In this document: piece after piece, positions 10,414 to 21,400 of the stretch
Layout of the letters: each line of letters starts with the position of its first letter
Numbering within the stretch: the first letter of the stretch is position 1
Assembly: GCA_023138875.1 (NCBI GenBank)
Contig: JAGLOO010000011.1
Coordinates: 105,396-169,395, forward strand
Direction of reading: 5' to 3'
Source: Bacteroidales bacterium
GTDB taxonomy: Bacteria > Bacteroidota > Bacteroidia > Bacteroidales > GCA-2748055
Length of the DNA: 64,000 nucleotides
Notes under the pieces: model-generated
Databases searched by the model: none
Seen by the model: only the letters and a program-made list of their open reading frames with translations
Told to the model about the DNA's origin: nothing
Program-made: the position numbers and the translations under genes

Positions 10414-10494
10414 CACTCCCGGCTGATCAATCATGCAAGTGCCTTTAACGACAGGGTTTTCGTGTTTGATGACTGGCTGTGAAATATTGTTTAC

Positions 10495-12498
10495 TCATGA
10501 TCCAATGTAGGTTTTAATGTTTTTGAGATGGTCCTGTGTATGAACCTGAATGATATAGAGACCAGTACTTATCCCGCAGGTGGAAATCCGGGCCGGGTGA
10601 CCGGGATGATCGATGATCTGAATGAGTGTTCCGCTCATGCTATAAATCCTGATCATCCGGATCTCTGCCGTGTCATCCTGTGTGATGATCAATTGTCCAC
10701 CCGGATCCTTTGAGATCCTCAGTCCATCTACCATCCCCGGGTTACGCATTCCTGTGGTATTGAGGGTGAATTCAATTTTATCGAAATTAAACAGGGGTTC
10801 ATCGATGACACTGAACCGCATAACCTGTGTGCCTTTGCTGAGGTAAATGGGGACGGAGACCTGGTTGGTCTGGAGCCAGCTTCCGGAAGATAGGGTGAAC
10901 AGGGTGTCAGAGGAAGATTCTCCAATAGTAACCAGGAACTGCCCACCGCTTTTCATGGCAGCCAGGTGAACATCCATCAGGTACTCTCCCTCCTGTTCAA
11001 CAGCCACAGTATATTCATACCATTCACCGGGCATTGCGTCACCAATATGGAAGCCTTCTCCCAGGCGGTTATAAATATCCACCCCCTCATCCGGCCGGTA
11101 TTCACCGGCCCGGTTAATGTCGTCTGTATCATGGTATGCCAATCCTTCCCCGCCAGTATCAAAATGCTCTGCTTCTACGATCCCCGGGATGGGCAGCGGT
11201 TCACCCAGGAACAATCCCCTTACCTGGGGAATATATTTGGTCATTAAGATCCTCACCGGTTGAGAATAGAGACCTGTTCCGTTATTGTGAAAGGCAATGA
11301 TCCTGTAGTAGTAATAGATATTGGGAAAGACATTCGTATCCATGAGATCGCCGGCATCAGGAGGAAAGGTGGCATACATCGAAAAACTACCAATGTGAGT
11401 CTTCCTTTCAATCACAATACTATCGCAGTCATCTAACCTGTTGCTCCATTCCAGCCGGATGAGGGTATCCTGGTAATTGGAGAGCTTTGGATTTCCAGGA
11501 GCATCAGCTGTAGTATGGATCAGGATATCTTTGATCTCATTCCATCCGCTGGTTGCTCTTTCCATCACACGGAAAGTTCCCCCATCATCCCATACACACG
11601 GTGTAAATCCATATTGCTGGATCAGTTCCACGTAAGTTCGGTAATGCAACATCCGAAGGTTATACTCGGCATCTTTATGGCAACCAAATTCACCCAGGAA
11701 GACTGGTATGTTATTTGATTCCGCCCAGGTTTTTACTGCGCTGAACTTATTCTTCAAAGCATTAATTTCAATGGGTCCAAATGGCCCGTGCCCTTCCAGA
11801 CCGAAAGGCCAGGGATCATAGGAATGAAAAGAACCAATTAAATAATCGTCTTCGGGAATAACCATGGTCATCAGCTCTTCGGCACCACCCCAGTTATTCC
11901 CCTGGATGATGACATTCCTGGTTGGATTGGTTTTGCGGATGATGGATAGGATTCGCTGATGAAGTTCATCATTCTGTTCTTTGGTAAGGCCTTTGGGTTC
12001 ATTGATAATCTCGAAGATAAGTTTCTCGGATTTATCCTGGAACCTTACTGCAATCTGTGACCAGATGCTGTCGAAACGGGCCCGTTTACCTGCATTGGAG
12101 TAATCCTCTTTGATCCATTCCTCGTGATGTGCGTTGACCACGATGAACAGGTCTCTTTCCAGTCCCCATTCCAGAATCTCTTCAATACGATCCATCCAGC
12201 TCTTGTCAACCATATAGGGCGAACTGTTACCAGTGTGTTCATCCCACCGGACCGGCACCCTTACCACATCAAAACCTGCCTCCTTGTAGAGATCGAAATA
12301 ACGTTCACGGGCAGGGCCATTATTCCATCCTCCCTCATCGGGTGGTTCCAGGGTATTCCCCAGGTTGATCCCTTTCTTCATCCGGGACACAGCTTCGTGA
12401 GGGGTGATCTGGGCTGCTGTATTCCCGGCCAGAATTGTTAATACACAAAAAAGTAACATCCTTAACCTGCTGTTCAATTCCATACGATATGTATTCAT
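10495..12498 (-). CDS. Secreted GH5 endoglucanase with FN3-like and CBM6-like modules and T9SS tail
   Basis: A 667-residue multidomain cellulase. After a signal peptide (cleavage near residue 29) the GH5 catalytic domain spans about residues 31-330. It starts 'KKGINLGNTLEPPDEGGW', has the acid/base glutamate E167 in 'IINEPKG' and the nucleophile E270 in 'PVFLGEFG'. A fibronectin-III-like linker (about 335-420) and a CBM6-type beta-sandwich ('PGIVEAEHFDTGGEG', about 430-580) follow. The C-terminal ~80 residues form a T9SS type A sorting domain ('IRIYSMSGTLIQII'). It would be secreted by T9SS and cut beta-1,4-glucan (or mixed-linkage glucan) outside the cell. It faces the SusCD operon and ends 81 bases from it. 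The true start could be a few codons inside (MELNS). Confidence 0.9.
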   Translation of the reverse strand: MNTYRMELNSRLRMLLFCVLTILAGNTAAQITPHEAVSRMKKGINLGNTLEPPDEGGWNNGPARERYFDLYKEAGFDVVRVPVRWDEHTGNSSPYMVDKSWMDRIEEILEWGLERDLFIVVNAHHEEWIKEDYSNAGKRARFDSIWSQIAVRFQDKSEKLIFEIINEPKGLTKEQNDELHQRILSIIRKTNPTRNVIIQGNNWGGAEELMTMVIPEDDYLIGSFHSYDPWPFGLEGHGPFGPIEINALKNKFSAVKTWAESNNIPVFLGEFGCHKDAEYNLRMLHYRTYVELIQQYGFTPCVWDDGGTFRVMERATSGWNEIKDILIHTTADAPGNPKLSNYQDTLIRLEWSNRLDDCDSIVIERKTHIGSFSMYATFPPDAGDLMDTNVFPNIYYYYRIIAFHNNGTGLYSQPVRILMTKYIPQVRGLFLGEPLPIPGIVEAEHFDTGGEGLAYHDTDDINRAGEYRPDEGVDIYNRLGEGFHIGDAMPGEWYEYTVAVEQEGEYLMDVHLAAMKSGGQFLVTIGESSSDTLFTLSSGSWLQTNQVSVPIYLSKGTQVMRFSVIDEPLFNFDKIEFTLNTTGMRNPGMVDGLRISKDPGGQLIITQDDTAEIRMIRIYSMSGTLIQIIDHPGHPARISTCGISTGLYIIQVHTQDHLKNIKTYIGS

Positions 12499-12652
12499 AT
12501 TAATGCTCCACTAGTGTTTATGCTTGAAAAAATAGCCCCTCGCTGTTTCCTGAGAGGTTGCATACCGGTATGAAGATCTGTTGTCCTGTCCGAGATGGTA
12601 TAGGTGGGACTCAGGTGTTGAAATCCCATTGTATGCATTCTGACCGGGGAGT

Positions 12653-12690
12653 AAAAAAATAAGAGCCTGCCTGTGCAGACTCTTATTTTC
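12653..12690 (-). terminator. Rho-independent terminator of the lamin-tail/Ig-repeat gene
   Basis: Read on the minus strand, an 8-bp perfect stem (AATAAGAG/CTCTTATT) plus a 4-bp inner stem (CTGC/GCAG) closes on a 4-base loop. The hairpin is followed directly by a run of seven T. It lies about 20 bases past the stop codon of the minus-strand gene ending at 12708, exactly where a terminator is expected. It separates that gene from the GH5 cellulase further downstream on the same strand. Confidence 0.8.
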
Positions 12691-12707
12691 AATTATCAAA
12701 GGTAAAG

Positions 12708-15700
12708 TTATTGCTTAATGACCTTATACCGGCCAATTACTTCATCCCCATTGCTGATGGTGATGAAGAACATGCCACCGGGCTGGTCATCCAGTGAGAG
12801 TGTCTCAATTCCGCTGAATACAACGACCTCACGAACTGCAACACCAATGCTGTTGTAGACACGGATCCTGCTGCCCATTTCGGCACCGGCAATATTCAGT
12901 TGTCCGGTACTTGGATTGGGGTAGATCCTGATATCGTCATTGGTCAGATCGTTAATTCCGGTATAATCCAGTTCTACGGTATAATAAACCACATTAACTC
13001 CGTTTCCGGCAGTTACCTGAACCAGATCATCTTTTGCCATCATGTCGGTATCCGCCTTGGCTGCACCTGTGGCATCCTGTACCTCCATGGTTGCTGCCTC
13101 GGCTGGTGTAACATTGGCGCTGAAATCAGTTACAGATTCAGTACCCACTACACCTGAAATGGTGAGTGCCTCCTGGTCAATCAGGTAAACATCAGAGATT
13201 ACATAGGCCAGGTAGTTGGCTATCTCTTCCAGCAACGACAGGAAGTAGGTTTTGGTGGTTTCACCATCTTCGGCAGTAACAACCAACCTGTCATCCAGTA
13301 CTACAAGTCCGCCTGTACGTTCGTAACCAAGTTTATCAAGGAGAACCCAGGTAGCGCCGGTGGCGGGGACCAGATTGTCAAGCATTGCCTTAACAGTGGT
13401 TCCTTGCGGGATCAGTTTGATCAACAATGCATCCTGATCAACTTCAAATACAGAAGAAGTTACATAAGCATCAGATGGATCTGAATCAGGCATGAGCTGG
13501 TATACAATCTTGGTTGCACCATCTTCGGCAATAACTTCGAAGTATACCTGGTCTGTAGCCAGCACATTCACATACAAGGTATCAAAGTTGATGGTTACCA
13601 GTGGTACGGATGCATCATTTGCGTCGATCACGTTCATCATAGCGCCAGCAGGTACAGTCACACCTTCAACCACATCTTTCAGCAGGGTTTCGATCTCAAA
13701 TCCGCTGACAGATGGAGGATCGGTCGCAACGGTGTATTCTGTGGAAGTAAGTACGGCGTCATCACTCAGTCCCTCATCAGTAATCTCAATGAAATACCTG
13801 GTGGTATTGCTCACATCGGCACTTAGGACAACCAGTGAATCCCCATGGGTTAGAACAACATCTGCTGTGATCTCAGCTCCTCCGGATTTCACCGTCAGGC
13901 TCTGTCCTTCGTCAGCCTTGATCAGGTTGGCTATAAACTGGTCAACGGTGGTACCGGTGGTGGCACCCCTGATCTCCTCATCCATAGAGTATCCTCCAGA
14001 TACTTTATAAACCAGTGATGCAACGGTGGACCTGTAGATGGATACATCGTTCATGAAGTGAGAACCAATTCCATCTGTGATCCTGAGGATATCCATGGGC
14101 CAGCCTACACCAATTGAATTGAACCATGGCCTGTCGACTTTGATCCAATGGCTGGTTTCAGCATCGGTTCCAAATGATTCACCAAGTGTGGGAGTACCAA
14201 TGTAGTGCTCAGCCTTCCTGGTGTAACCTGTGGTTTGCTGCATCTCTTCACCACCGACTACATGTGTAAGTCCGGTACCTTCGCCTCCCCATGTGTCAAG
14301 CAACAGGAAGTCATTGGGATCATTGGCAGCCTTTTCGCCGTTCCTTACGGAATCTCCGCCTTCACCGATGATCTTAAAGAGGAAGTAGTGTGTGTTCCAC
14401 TGCTGGAGCGCTGTCCAGTTGTTGGGTGGTGAATCCCACGGGCAGTTTTTGCTAAAATGAACATCACTCTGGTTCTCAGCAGGCCAGTTACCTTCACCAA
14501 ATCCGCCGCCACCGTATGCCTGGCCGGTTGAGATGATATCACCCAGCACAAATACATCACCCGGGAATACGTTGGTAGCCACATTCAGGTCCTGGATACA
14601 CTTGCCGGGATCGGCAGCCCAGACGCTGGTGTCAGGCCATATGCGACCCGGGATGTACTTATGATACCTGTTGTCGAAATCATCCACCCCGGAGGAACCG
14701 GTGATGGCATCGGCCCAATTGTCAACATCTCCGAAGTAGATCATATAATTGCTCATATCGATGGCATCGGTTCCCGGGTTAACGATTTCCATAAAAGCGT
14801 TGGCCCACTGATCCTGCCATACGATCTGTGAGAAGAACGGTTCGCCATTCCAGGGTTGGACATGGGCGGGCATTTTCTCTTTTTCAAGCTGAACGGTGTA
14901 TTCAGTAATGGTTGTGTCGTTTTCCGCTGTGACAGTAAAGGTCACGGTCTTATCGGCAACAGATCCGAACAGGTTCACGGCCCTTTGTACTGCAACGCTG
15001 GCGTTTGTATCATCTGCTTTTCCAACGAGCGCAGGAATCCCATCCACATCGGCAGGTACCTGTACTACATAATTCTCAACGGCACTTGCGAAACTGGGTA
15101 TGGTATCACCCAGCCATCCGTAAATACCCTTGTAAATCTCGGGAATGTCCGGCCAGGTAATCGAGCTCAGGTCAGAATTCCTGGATTTCCTGTACCTCTG
15201 AAGTTTAAGATAGTAGTCCTTCACGGAGCTTCCGTCTTCGGCAGTTACCCTGAGAATATCCCCGTTTTTCAGGTCTGTTCTTTCATTTCCATCTACCCAT
15301 ACAAATTCCCAGCTTGCGTTGGGAGCTTTCTCCAGGTACTTGAAGAGTGAATCGACACGACATGCAAATGGGATCTCGCTGATGGTATCCATACCTGGCA
15401 CCGCATCAGTAACCTCGTAAGGAACACCAGCTCCGTCATAATCACCTTCTTCGGTCATTTCCCTCATAGGAATTACGATATTCGCATCGGCAGTCGCATC
15501 CATAACCTGTATGGTGAACGCCTCTGTTTGCAGGGTATTACCACAGGCAAATATGGTAAGTATGTCACCACTCCTTACAGACACATATGCGGAGTCCTCA
15601 TGGACCGGCGCATAGTCGTAATGCCATGCAAAACCAGGAGTATAATCGAACTGGTACATGATGGAGTCGTCATTCCTGACGCCCCAGGGTACAGAAATGG

Positions 15701-16592
15701 TATTCAGATTCCAGTCGATCTCAATGGTGGATGAAGTCAGTGTAGTTTCGTCCAGGACGGCATTCACATGATTACCAATGGTCCAGAATGCTGCACGCTG
15801 GCGTTCATTATACTGATCGTCCGAAAGGAAGGGAATGGGTATCCACTCCGAATCAGCAAGGTCAATACCTGTGACAAAGGTTGTGTTTCCCTTTTTCACA
15901 TCAAACCTCCGGATGAGGTAATGGTTGCCGGTAGCACCTTCAACACCTGCAACATCTACCATCCCGCCATCGGGATTGGATCCGTTTTCATCGGTGAAAA
16001 GTCCTCCTACCTGGTCAATAATGGCTGAATCGGTGGGTGAAATGTGGTGCCTCAAATAAAAGACATCACGCCCCCCCCAGGTTGTCATCGCATTGGGATA
16101 GTTCAGACGTGGAATGTCACTGCTTGATATGCTGTCAGTCGGATCTCCCGTAGGGGATTCGGAGATATGAACAGGCAGGTCAATAAGTTCCCACATCTCG
16201 GGCTTGGTAAGAAAGCGCTGTGCCCAGTCCTGTGAATATCCGAACTTGGCTACATCCCTGGCATAGGCCTCTTCCGTATAATCACCCACTGCACCGATCA
16301 GGTAAGATTCACCTGGAGCCAGTACAATGTCCGGAAGTCTTTCAATGGACTGGTTGTCGACCTGTGGCCCTTCCGGCCAGCCTGGATCAGGGGGATTGTT
16401 CCATGGAGTGAGCATTCCAAACTCGAAGTCTGATAGGTTCAGGGCTACATCGCCCATGTTGGTAATCTCCACATAGGACTGCTCTGCACGGTCCATTTTT
16501 GCTTCTGTAATTACCAAGGTTCTGATGGTGTCCTGGGCATACATCATACCAAAAGAAACCATCATGAAAAACAGTAGTAGTTTCTGCTTCAT
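12708..16592 (-). CDS. Large T9SS-secreted protein with lamin-tail domains and tandem Ig-like repeats
   Basis: A 1294-residue protein starting at 'MKQKLLLFFMMVSFGMMYAQ', a clean signal peptide; the ORF track's 30 extra N-terminal residues are not needed. A lamin-tail (LTD) domain comes first ('RTLVITEAKMDRAEQSYVEI'), and a second LTD-like segment occurs near the middle ('ANAFMEIVNPGTDAIDM'). Around them lie six or seven copies of a repeat ending in 'VTAEDG-x(3,5)-Y-x-L', for example 'LRVTAEDGSSVKDYYLKL' and 'LVVTAEDGETTKTYFLSL'. The last ~75 residues are a T9SS type A tail ('IRIYPNPSTGQLNIAG'). No catalytic site is visible. LTD proteins in Bacteroidota are usually cell-surface or secreted, and its place next to cellulases suggests adhesion or a scaffold role (inference). 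Confidence 0.82.
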   Translation of the reverse strand: MKQKLLLFFMMVSFGMMYAQDTIRTLVITEAKMDRAEQSYVEITNMGDVALNLSDFEFGMLTPWNNPPDPGWPEGPQVDNQSIERLPDIVLAPGESYLIGAVGDYTEEAYARDVAKFGYSQDWAQRFLTKPEMWELIDLPVHISESPTGDPTDSISSSDIPRLNYPNAMTTWGGRDVFYLRHHISPTDSAIIDQVGGLFTDENGSNPDGGMVDVAGVEGATGNHYLIRRFDVKKGNTTFVTGIDLADSEWIPIPFLSDDQYNERQRAAFWTIGNHVNAVLDETTLTSSTIEIDWNLNTISVPWGVRNDDSIMYQFDYTPGFAWHYDYAPVHEDSAYVSVRSGDILTIFACGNTLQTEAFTIQVMDATADANIVIPMREMTEEGDYDGAGVPYEVTDAVPGMDTISEIPFACRVDSLFKYLEKAPNASWEFVWVDGNERTDLKNGDILRVTAEDGSSVKDYYLKLQRYRKSRNSDLSSITWPDIPEIYKGIYGWLGDTIPSFASAVENYVVQVPADVDGIPALVGKADDTNASVAVQRAVNLFGSVADKTVTFTVTAENDTTITEYTVQLEKEKMPAHVQPWNGEPFFSQIVWQDQWANAFMEIVNPGTDAIDMSNYMIYFGDVDNWADAITGSSGVDDFDNRYHKYIPGRIWPDTSVWAADPGKCIQDLNVATNVFPGDVFVLGDIISTGQAYGGGGFGEGNWPAENQSDVHFSKNCPWDSPPNNWTALQQWNTHYFLFKIIGEGGDSVRNGEKAANDPNDFLLLDTWGGEGTGLTHVVGGEEMQQTTGYTRKAEHYIGTPTLGESFGTDAETSHWIKVDRPWFNSIGVGWPMDILRITDGIGSHFMNDVSIYRSTVASLVYKVSGGYSMDEEIRGATTGTTVDQFIANLIKADEGQSLTVKSGGAEITADVVLTHGDSLVVLSADVSNTTRYFIEITDEGLSDDAVLTSTEYTVATDPPSVSGFEIETLLKDVVEGVTVPAGAMMNVIDANDASVPLVTINFDTLYVNVLATDQVYFEVIAEDGATKIVYQLMPDSDPSDAYVTSSVFEVDQDALLIKLIPQGTTVKAMLDNLVPATGATWVLLDKLGYERTGGLVVLDDRLVVTAEDGETTKTYFLSLLEEIANYLAYVISDVYLIDQEALTISGVVGTESVTDFSANVTPAEAATMEVQDATGAAKADTDMMAKDDLVQVTAGNGVNVVYYTVELDYTGINDLTNDDIRIYPNPSTGQLNIAGAEMGSRIRVYNSIGVAVREVVVFSGIETLSLDDQPGGMFFITISNGDEVIGRYKVIKQ

Positions 16593-16884
16593 AATGAGTA
16601 AGGTTTTTGTTTGTAAATAGGTGAATTGATAAGTAATTGATTTTGATACAAAGCAATATAGTGAAAAAAAACGATAGGCCAAGACAATCAGGCACGTTTA
16701 AATAGGGTCGACGCATTTAAATTTGAAGGATTTTTAGAGGTGCCATAATTAGTTATTAATCTTTATGCTAGAGGATTGTAATCACATTTCGTGTGGTTTT
16801 TCAGGGAAAGGCCGGAGAAATGATTAAATTTATGGATCGCAATACAGGTAAGTACAATTTTTACCATATCTGAAATAAATATCT

Positions 16885-18396
16885 ATGACACTCAAACCAA
16901 AACTGACACGCAGGGAATTTGTCGGAAACACGGCTGCTGCCACTGCATTTGCCATTGTGCCCAGTCGTGTTCTGGGTGGCCTGAACCATGTTGCTCCCAG
17001 TGATAAACTGAACATTGCCTATATTGGATGCGGAACCCAGGGGATCAGGGAGATGGCCAGTCTGATCACAAATCCTGATGTTCAGATCACCTCGGTCTGT
17101 GATCCCAATAAATTCAGCACGAATTATGTTGACTGGTCGCTGCACGGGATCCGGAATATAGTCCGCAAGGTCCTGGATGAACCTTCGTGGGGATCGGGTT
17201 TGAACGGGATCCCCGGCGGCCGGGATCTGGGGCAGGAGTTGGTGGAAAAGTTTTACGCCAAACAATACGGGTCGGGCAGGTTCAAAGGATGTGCTTCCTA
17301 CAACGATTTCAGGGAATTGCTGGAGAAAGAGAAGGAGATTGATGCCGTGAAGATAATGACCCCCGATCACCTTCATGCGGCAGTTTCCATCGCATCTATG
17401 AAGAAGGGAAAACATGTGGTCATCCATAAACCCATCGCTAACAGGATGCATGAGGCCAGGCTGACCATCGACACAGCCCGCAAAACCGGTGTGAGCACCC
17501 ACCTGCTGGCCTGGAGTGAAAGAAGCGGGCTCGGAGCAGCACTGGACTGGATTACAAAGGGAGCCATCGGTGAGCTCAGGGAGATCCACAACTGGTCCAA
17601 CCGTCCTGTATGGCCGCAGTGGACTGCAAATCCCCTGGAGAAACCACCCGTCCCGGATGGATTTGACTGGCCACTGTGGCTTGGACCGGTGCCCGACCGT
17701 GCGTACCATCCTGACTATACTCATGCTGTATTTCGTGGCTGGTACGATTTTGGCGGTGGGAGCATCGCCGACATGGGACATTACAGCCTCTGGCCCCTGT
17801 TCCTTAAGTTCGGGATCAATACGGCCCCGGTTAGTGCCAGGGCCTATGGTACCACAACGTGCATCGTTGAAGACCATGTGAGTAAAGGAGTGAGAAACAA
17901 TGTGGCTTTCCCCTACTCCAGTATCGTGGAATTTGATTTTCCAAAACAGGAAACCCTGCCTCCATTCAAGCTGTACTGGTATGACGGTGGAATGAAACCT
18001 GTAACCCCGGATGAACTGGATGCTGATGATAAGGAACTCCCCAGGGAAGGAATGATGTTCACAGGCGATAAAGGCAAGATCCTGGCCAGCTTCCATGGCA
18101 GCAGTCCCAGGCTCCTCCCTGAGAAGAAAATGGTTGAATGGACCGGGTCTGCTGAACCGTCCGAGGAGAAGATCAACCGGGATGAACGCACCTGGATTGA
18201 AGCGTTTAAAAGTGGAGACCAGTCGCCCGGAAGTTTCCTGAAGGCCACACCTGTGACGGAAACCATCCTGCTGGGGGCTGTGGCTCTGAGGGTTCGAAAA
18301 AAGGTGGTGTATGACCAGGAGTTGATGAAGATCACCAATATGCCCGAAGCCAATCAGTACATGGTCCGGGAGTACCGGAAGGGATGGGAAATGTAA
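16885..18396 (+). CDS. Tat-exported Gfo/Idh/MocA-family oxidoreductase
   Basis: A 503-residue NAD(P)-dependent oxidoreductase-like protein. The N-terminus has a twin-arginine signal (TRREFVGNTAAATAFAIVP), so it is probably exported folded to the periplasm. The Rossmann motif is 'LNIAYIGCGTQGIREM'. The family's usual E-K-P is here 'VIHKPIAN': the lysine is kept but the preceding glutamate is histidine. The C-terminal domain has 'IADMGHYSLWPL', close to the G-D-x-G-x-H motif of the family. It is followed 43 bases later by the GH9-GH5 enzyme gene and is divergent from the LTD gene. Exact sugar substrate unknown. Confidence 0.88.
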   Translation: MTLKPKLTRREFVGNTAAATAFAIVPSRVLGGLNHVAPSDKLNIAYIGCGTQGIREMASLITNPDVQITSVCDPNKFSTNYVDWSLHGIRNIVRKVLDEPSWGSGLNGIPGGRDLGQELVEKFYAKQYGSGRFKGCASYNDFRELLEKEKEIDAVKIMTPDHLHAAVSIASMKKGKHVVIHKPIANRMHEARLTIDTARKTGVSTHLLAWSERSGLGAALDWITKGAIGELREIHNWSNRPVWPQWTANPLEKPPVPDGFDWPLWLGPVPDRAYHPDYTHAVFRGWYDFGGGSIADMGHYSLWPLFLKFGINTAPVSARAYGTTTCIVEDHVSKGVRNNVAFPYSSIVEFDFPKQETLPPFKLYWYDGGMKPVTPDELDADDKELPREGMMFTGDKGKILASFHGSSPRLLPEKKMVEWTGSAEPSEEKINRDERTWIEAFKSGDQSPGSFLKATPVTETILLGAVALRVRKKVVYDQELMKITNMPEANQYMVREYRKGWEM

Positions 18397-18439
18397 TGGG
18401 GAAAGAAGTTAGGAAGTTAGGAAATAATAAGAGTAAAGT

Positions 18440-21400
18440 ATGAAAGGAAGGATATTCTCGTTTGCCCTCATGGTTTTATTATCTACGGGGGTTGCAGCAC
18501 AGGATTTTTCAAAATTTATTGTGACAGACCAGTTTGGCTATCTTCCTGCATCAGGGAAGGTGGCTGTGCTGAGGAATCCTCAGGTGGGATTCGATTCGGA
18601 GGAATCCTTTTCACCCGGCACTTATTATTCGGTGGTGAATGCAACCACCGGGGAAAAGGTTTACAGGGCAACCAGGACGCTCTGGGGTGGTGGAGCCACC
18701 GACCCTTCCTCGGGCGATATGGCCTGGCAGTTTGATTTCTCGGAGGTAGAGGAAACGGGGACTTACTTTATTCTTGATGAGGAAAAGAACCTTCGCTCCT
18801 ATGACTTCGTGATCGCTCATAATGTGTACAACGAGGTACTCAGGCAGGCCATGCGTTCATTCTTTTATCAGCGTGCAGGATTCCGAAAAGAAGCAGCATA
18901 TGCCGGTGTAGGGTGGGCCGATGAAGCAAGCCATGTGGGAGACCTTCAGGACTACAACTGTCGTTCCTTCTTTGATAAGGACAACCCGGATTCCGAAAGG
19001 GATGTGAGTGGTGGATGGTATGATGCGGGTGATTATAATAAGTATACCAACTGGACGGCCAATTATGTGGTGGAGTTGATGAAGGCCTACCTGGAAAAGC
19101 CCGATGCCTGGGGAGATAACTACAATATACCGGAATCGGGGAATGGGATGCCTGATATACTGGATGAGGCCATCTGGGGCATGGATCACCTGCTCCTGAT
19201 GCAGGAGGAGAATGGGAGTGTTCTGACCATTGTGGGCGAGGCTCATGCCAGTCCTCCATCATCAGCCACAGGACCAAGTTATTACGGTCCGGTCAGCACT
19301 TCAGCCACCCTGAATACTTCAGCCGCTTTTGCCATTGGATCCAGGGTTTATCGTGCGGAGGGTTTGGAATCCTATGCGGATACACTCCTGGCAAGGGCTT
19401 TAAAAGCATGGGAATGGGCCGAAGCCTATCCCGACTCGCTGTTCAACAACAATGACCCGGTTTATAGCTCCCTGACCCTCGGGGCCGGCAATCAGGAAGT
19501 GGATGGTTATGGCAGGTTCATGGCTAAAATGGAAGCAGCCTGCTACCTGTTAGGGGAAACCGGGGATGCCCGGTTCCGTGATTTTTTTGACAGCCATTAC
19601 CAGGAGTCCCACATGTTCCAGTGGACCTTTGCTTACCCCTTTGAGGCATTGAACCAGGAGATATTGCTTTATTATACCACCCTGGCGGAAGGAACTCCTT
19701 CAGTCCAGACCCATATAAAGAGTGTCTACAAAGATGCCGTGGTGAACGGAGCTGATAACCTGGCAGCTTATACGGGGAACAAAGATCCTTACCTGGCATA
19801 CACCAGGACTTATACATGGGGCTCAAACGGGGTAAAGTCGTCACAGGGGAGCATGAATTACAACCTGATTACTTATGGGATGGACGACGGCATTACCTCC
19901 CTGGCAAGGGATGGAGCCGAAGGTTACATCCATAACTTACATGGGGTAAATCCTCTGAATTTTGTCTACCTCTCGAACATGTATGCATATGGCGCAGAAA
20001 GCGGTGTCAATGAATTTTACCACTCCTGGTTTTCCAATGGTAATCCGCTCTGGGACAGGGTAGGATCATCGGTTTACGGGCCTGCTCCGGGGTACCTGAC
20101 AGGCGGCCCCAATCCGGGATATGACTGGGCTGGATGCTGTCCAAACGGATGTGGCTCTGCTTCCAACAACCAGAAGTGCAATGCGGAATCCATTACCCCT
20201 CCAAAGGATCAGCCACCCCAGAAATCTTACAAGGATTTCAATACCAGCTGGCCCCTGAACTCCTGGGAGATCACCGAAAACAGCTGCGGCTACCAGGTGA
20301 GGTACATCAGGTTGCTATCTAAATTTGTGACTGCAGGTATGGACTGTAACGGGGATATGGATGGTGGCGCTTTTTTTGATTCATGTGGCACATGTGCCGG
20401 TGGCAATACGGGGATTACTCCCTCCTTCAGTGCCGGCGATTGTGATCATTCACCTGCAGGACCGGGTAATGGTACCATGTTCACAGAAGGGAGGCACCTT
20501 TACACAGCCGTTGGGGAAAAGGTTATTTTGCGCGGCGTGAATGAGATGTTTGTGTGGTCGGACGATACAAGAGGCATACAGTTGCTTCCTGAAATTGCAC
20601 AGACAGGAGCCAATTGTGTTCGCCTGGTCTGGACCGAGGAGTATGGGAACAAGTACGCCCTGGTGGACCTGATCGAAAGGTGCATTGAACATAAAATGAT
20701 TGCGATGCCCGAATGCCATTCTGCCACAGGGGAGTGGGATAACTTGGATGTTTGCATCAATTTCTGGAACCACCCCGGGCTATTAGAAGGTATCCAGCGA
20801 AATAGAGCATGGACTCTGCTGAATATAGGGAATGAAGTGGGTGACCACACGGTGACTGATGAGCAATTCAGAACGGAGTACATGGCAGCCATCGATTCTC
20901 TGCGCACCTGGGGCTATACCGTGCCTATTGTTATTGATGCAACTACATGGGGCCAGAATGTGGATATGATATTCAGGAACTGGAGGGAGATTGAGGAGCA
21001 TGATCCCCTGCATAACATCCTTTTCTCGGTTCACTCTTACTGGTCAGATATTAACAATTATAACAGGGTCGCCATGGAAGCCATCAATGAGGGCCTGCCT
21101 GTGATCATAGGCGAAGGCCCTTCTCCAACGGCATATCCAACCTGCAGTATCCTGGATTATGAAACAGGGCTCGAAGTGACCGGAAGGAATGACATCGGGT
21201 GGCTCTCATGGTCCTGGGGCGGGATGCCCAATGGACATTGCGTACCAAACTTTGATCATACAAAAGACGGGGAATTCGGCAATTGGCGAACCTCCCATGC
21301 TGCCAACATGATGCTGGATCATGAATTCAGCCTGATGAGGACCGCAGAGCGCCCTGCTTCTTTTTTTGACAATGACACGGTCTCTGCCGGAGGTATTTGT

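Noticed and set aside
16861-18096. 411-residue minus-strand ORF opposite the Gfo/Idh/MocA gene
   Set aside because: It is the shadow of a clear, motif-bearing plus-strand gene; composition is low in ordinary domains and no start context or family is visible.
18397-18440. AAGTTAGG tandem pair and purine-rich run before the GH9-GH5 gene
   Set aside because: Only two copies in an AT-rich leader; nothing supports a regulatory role.
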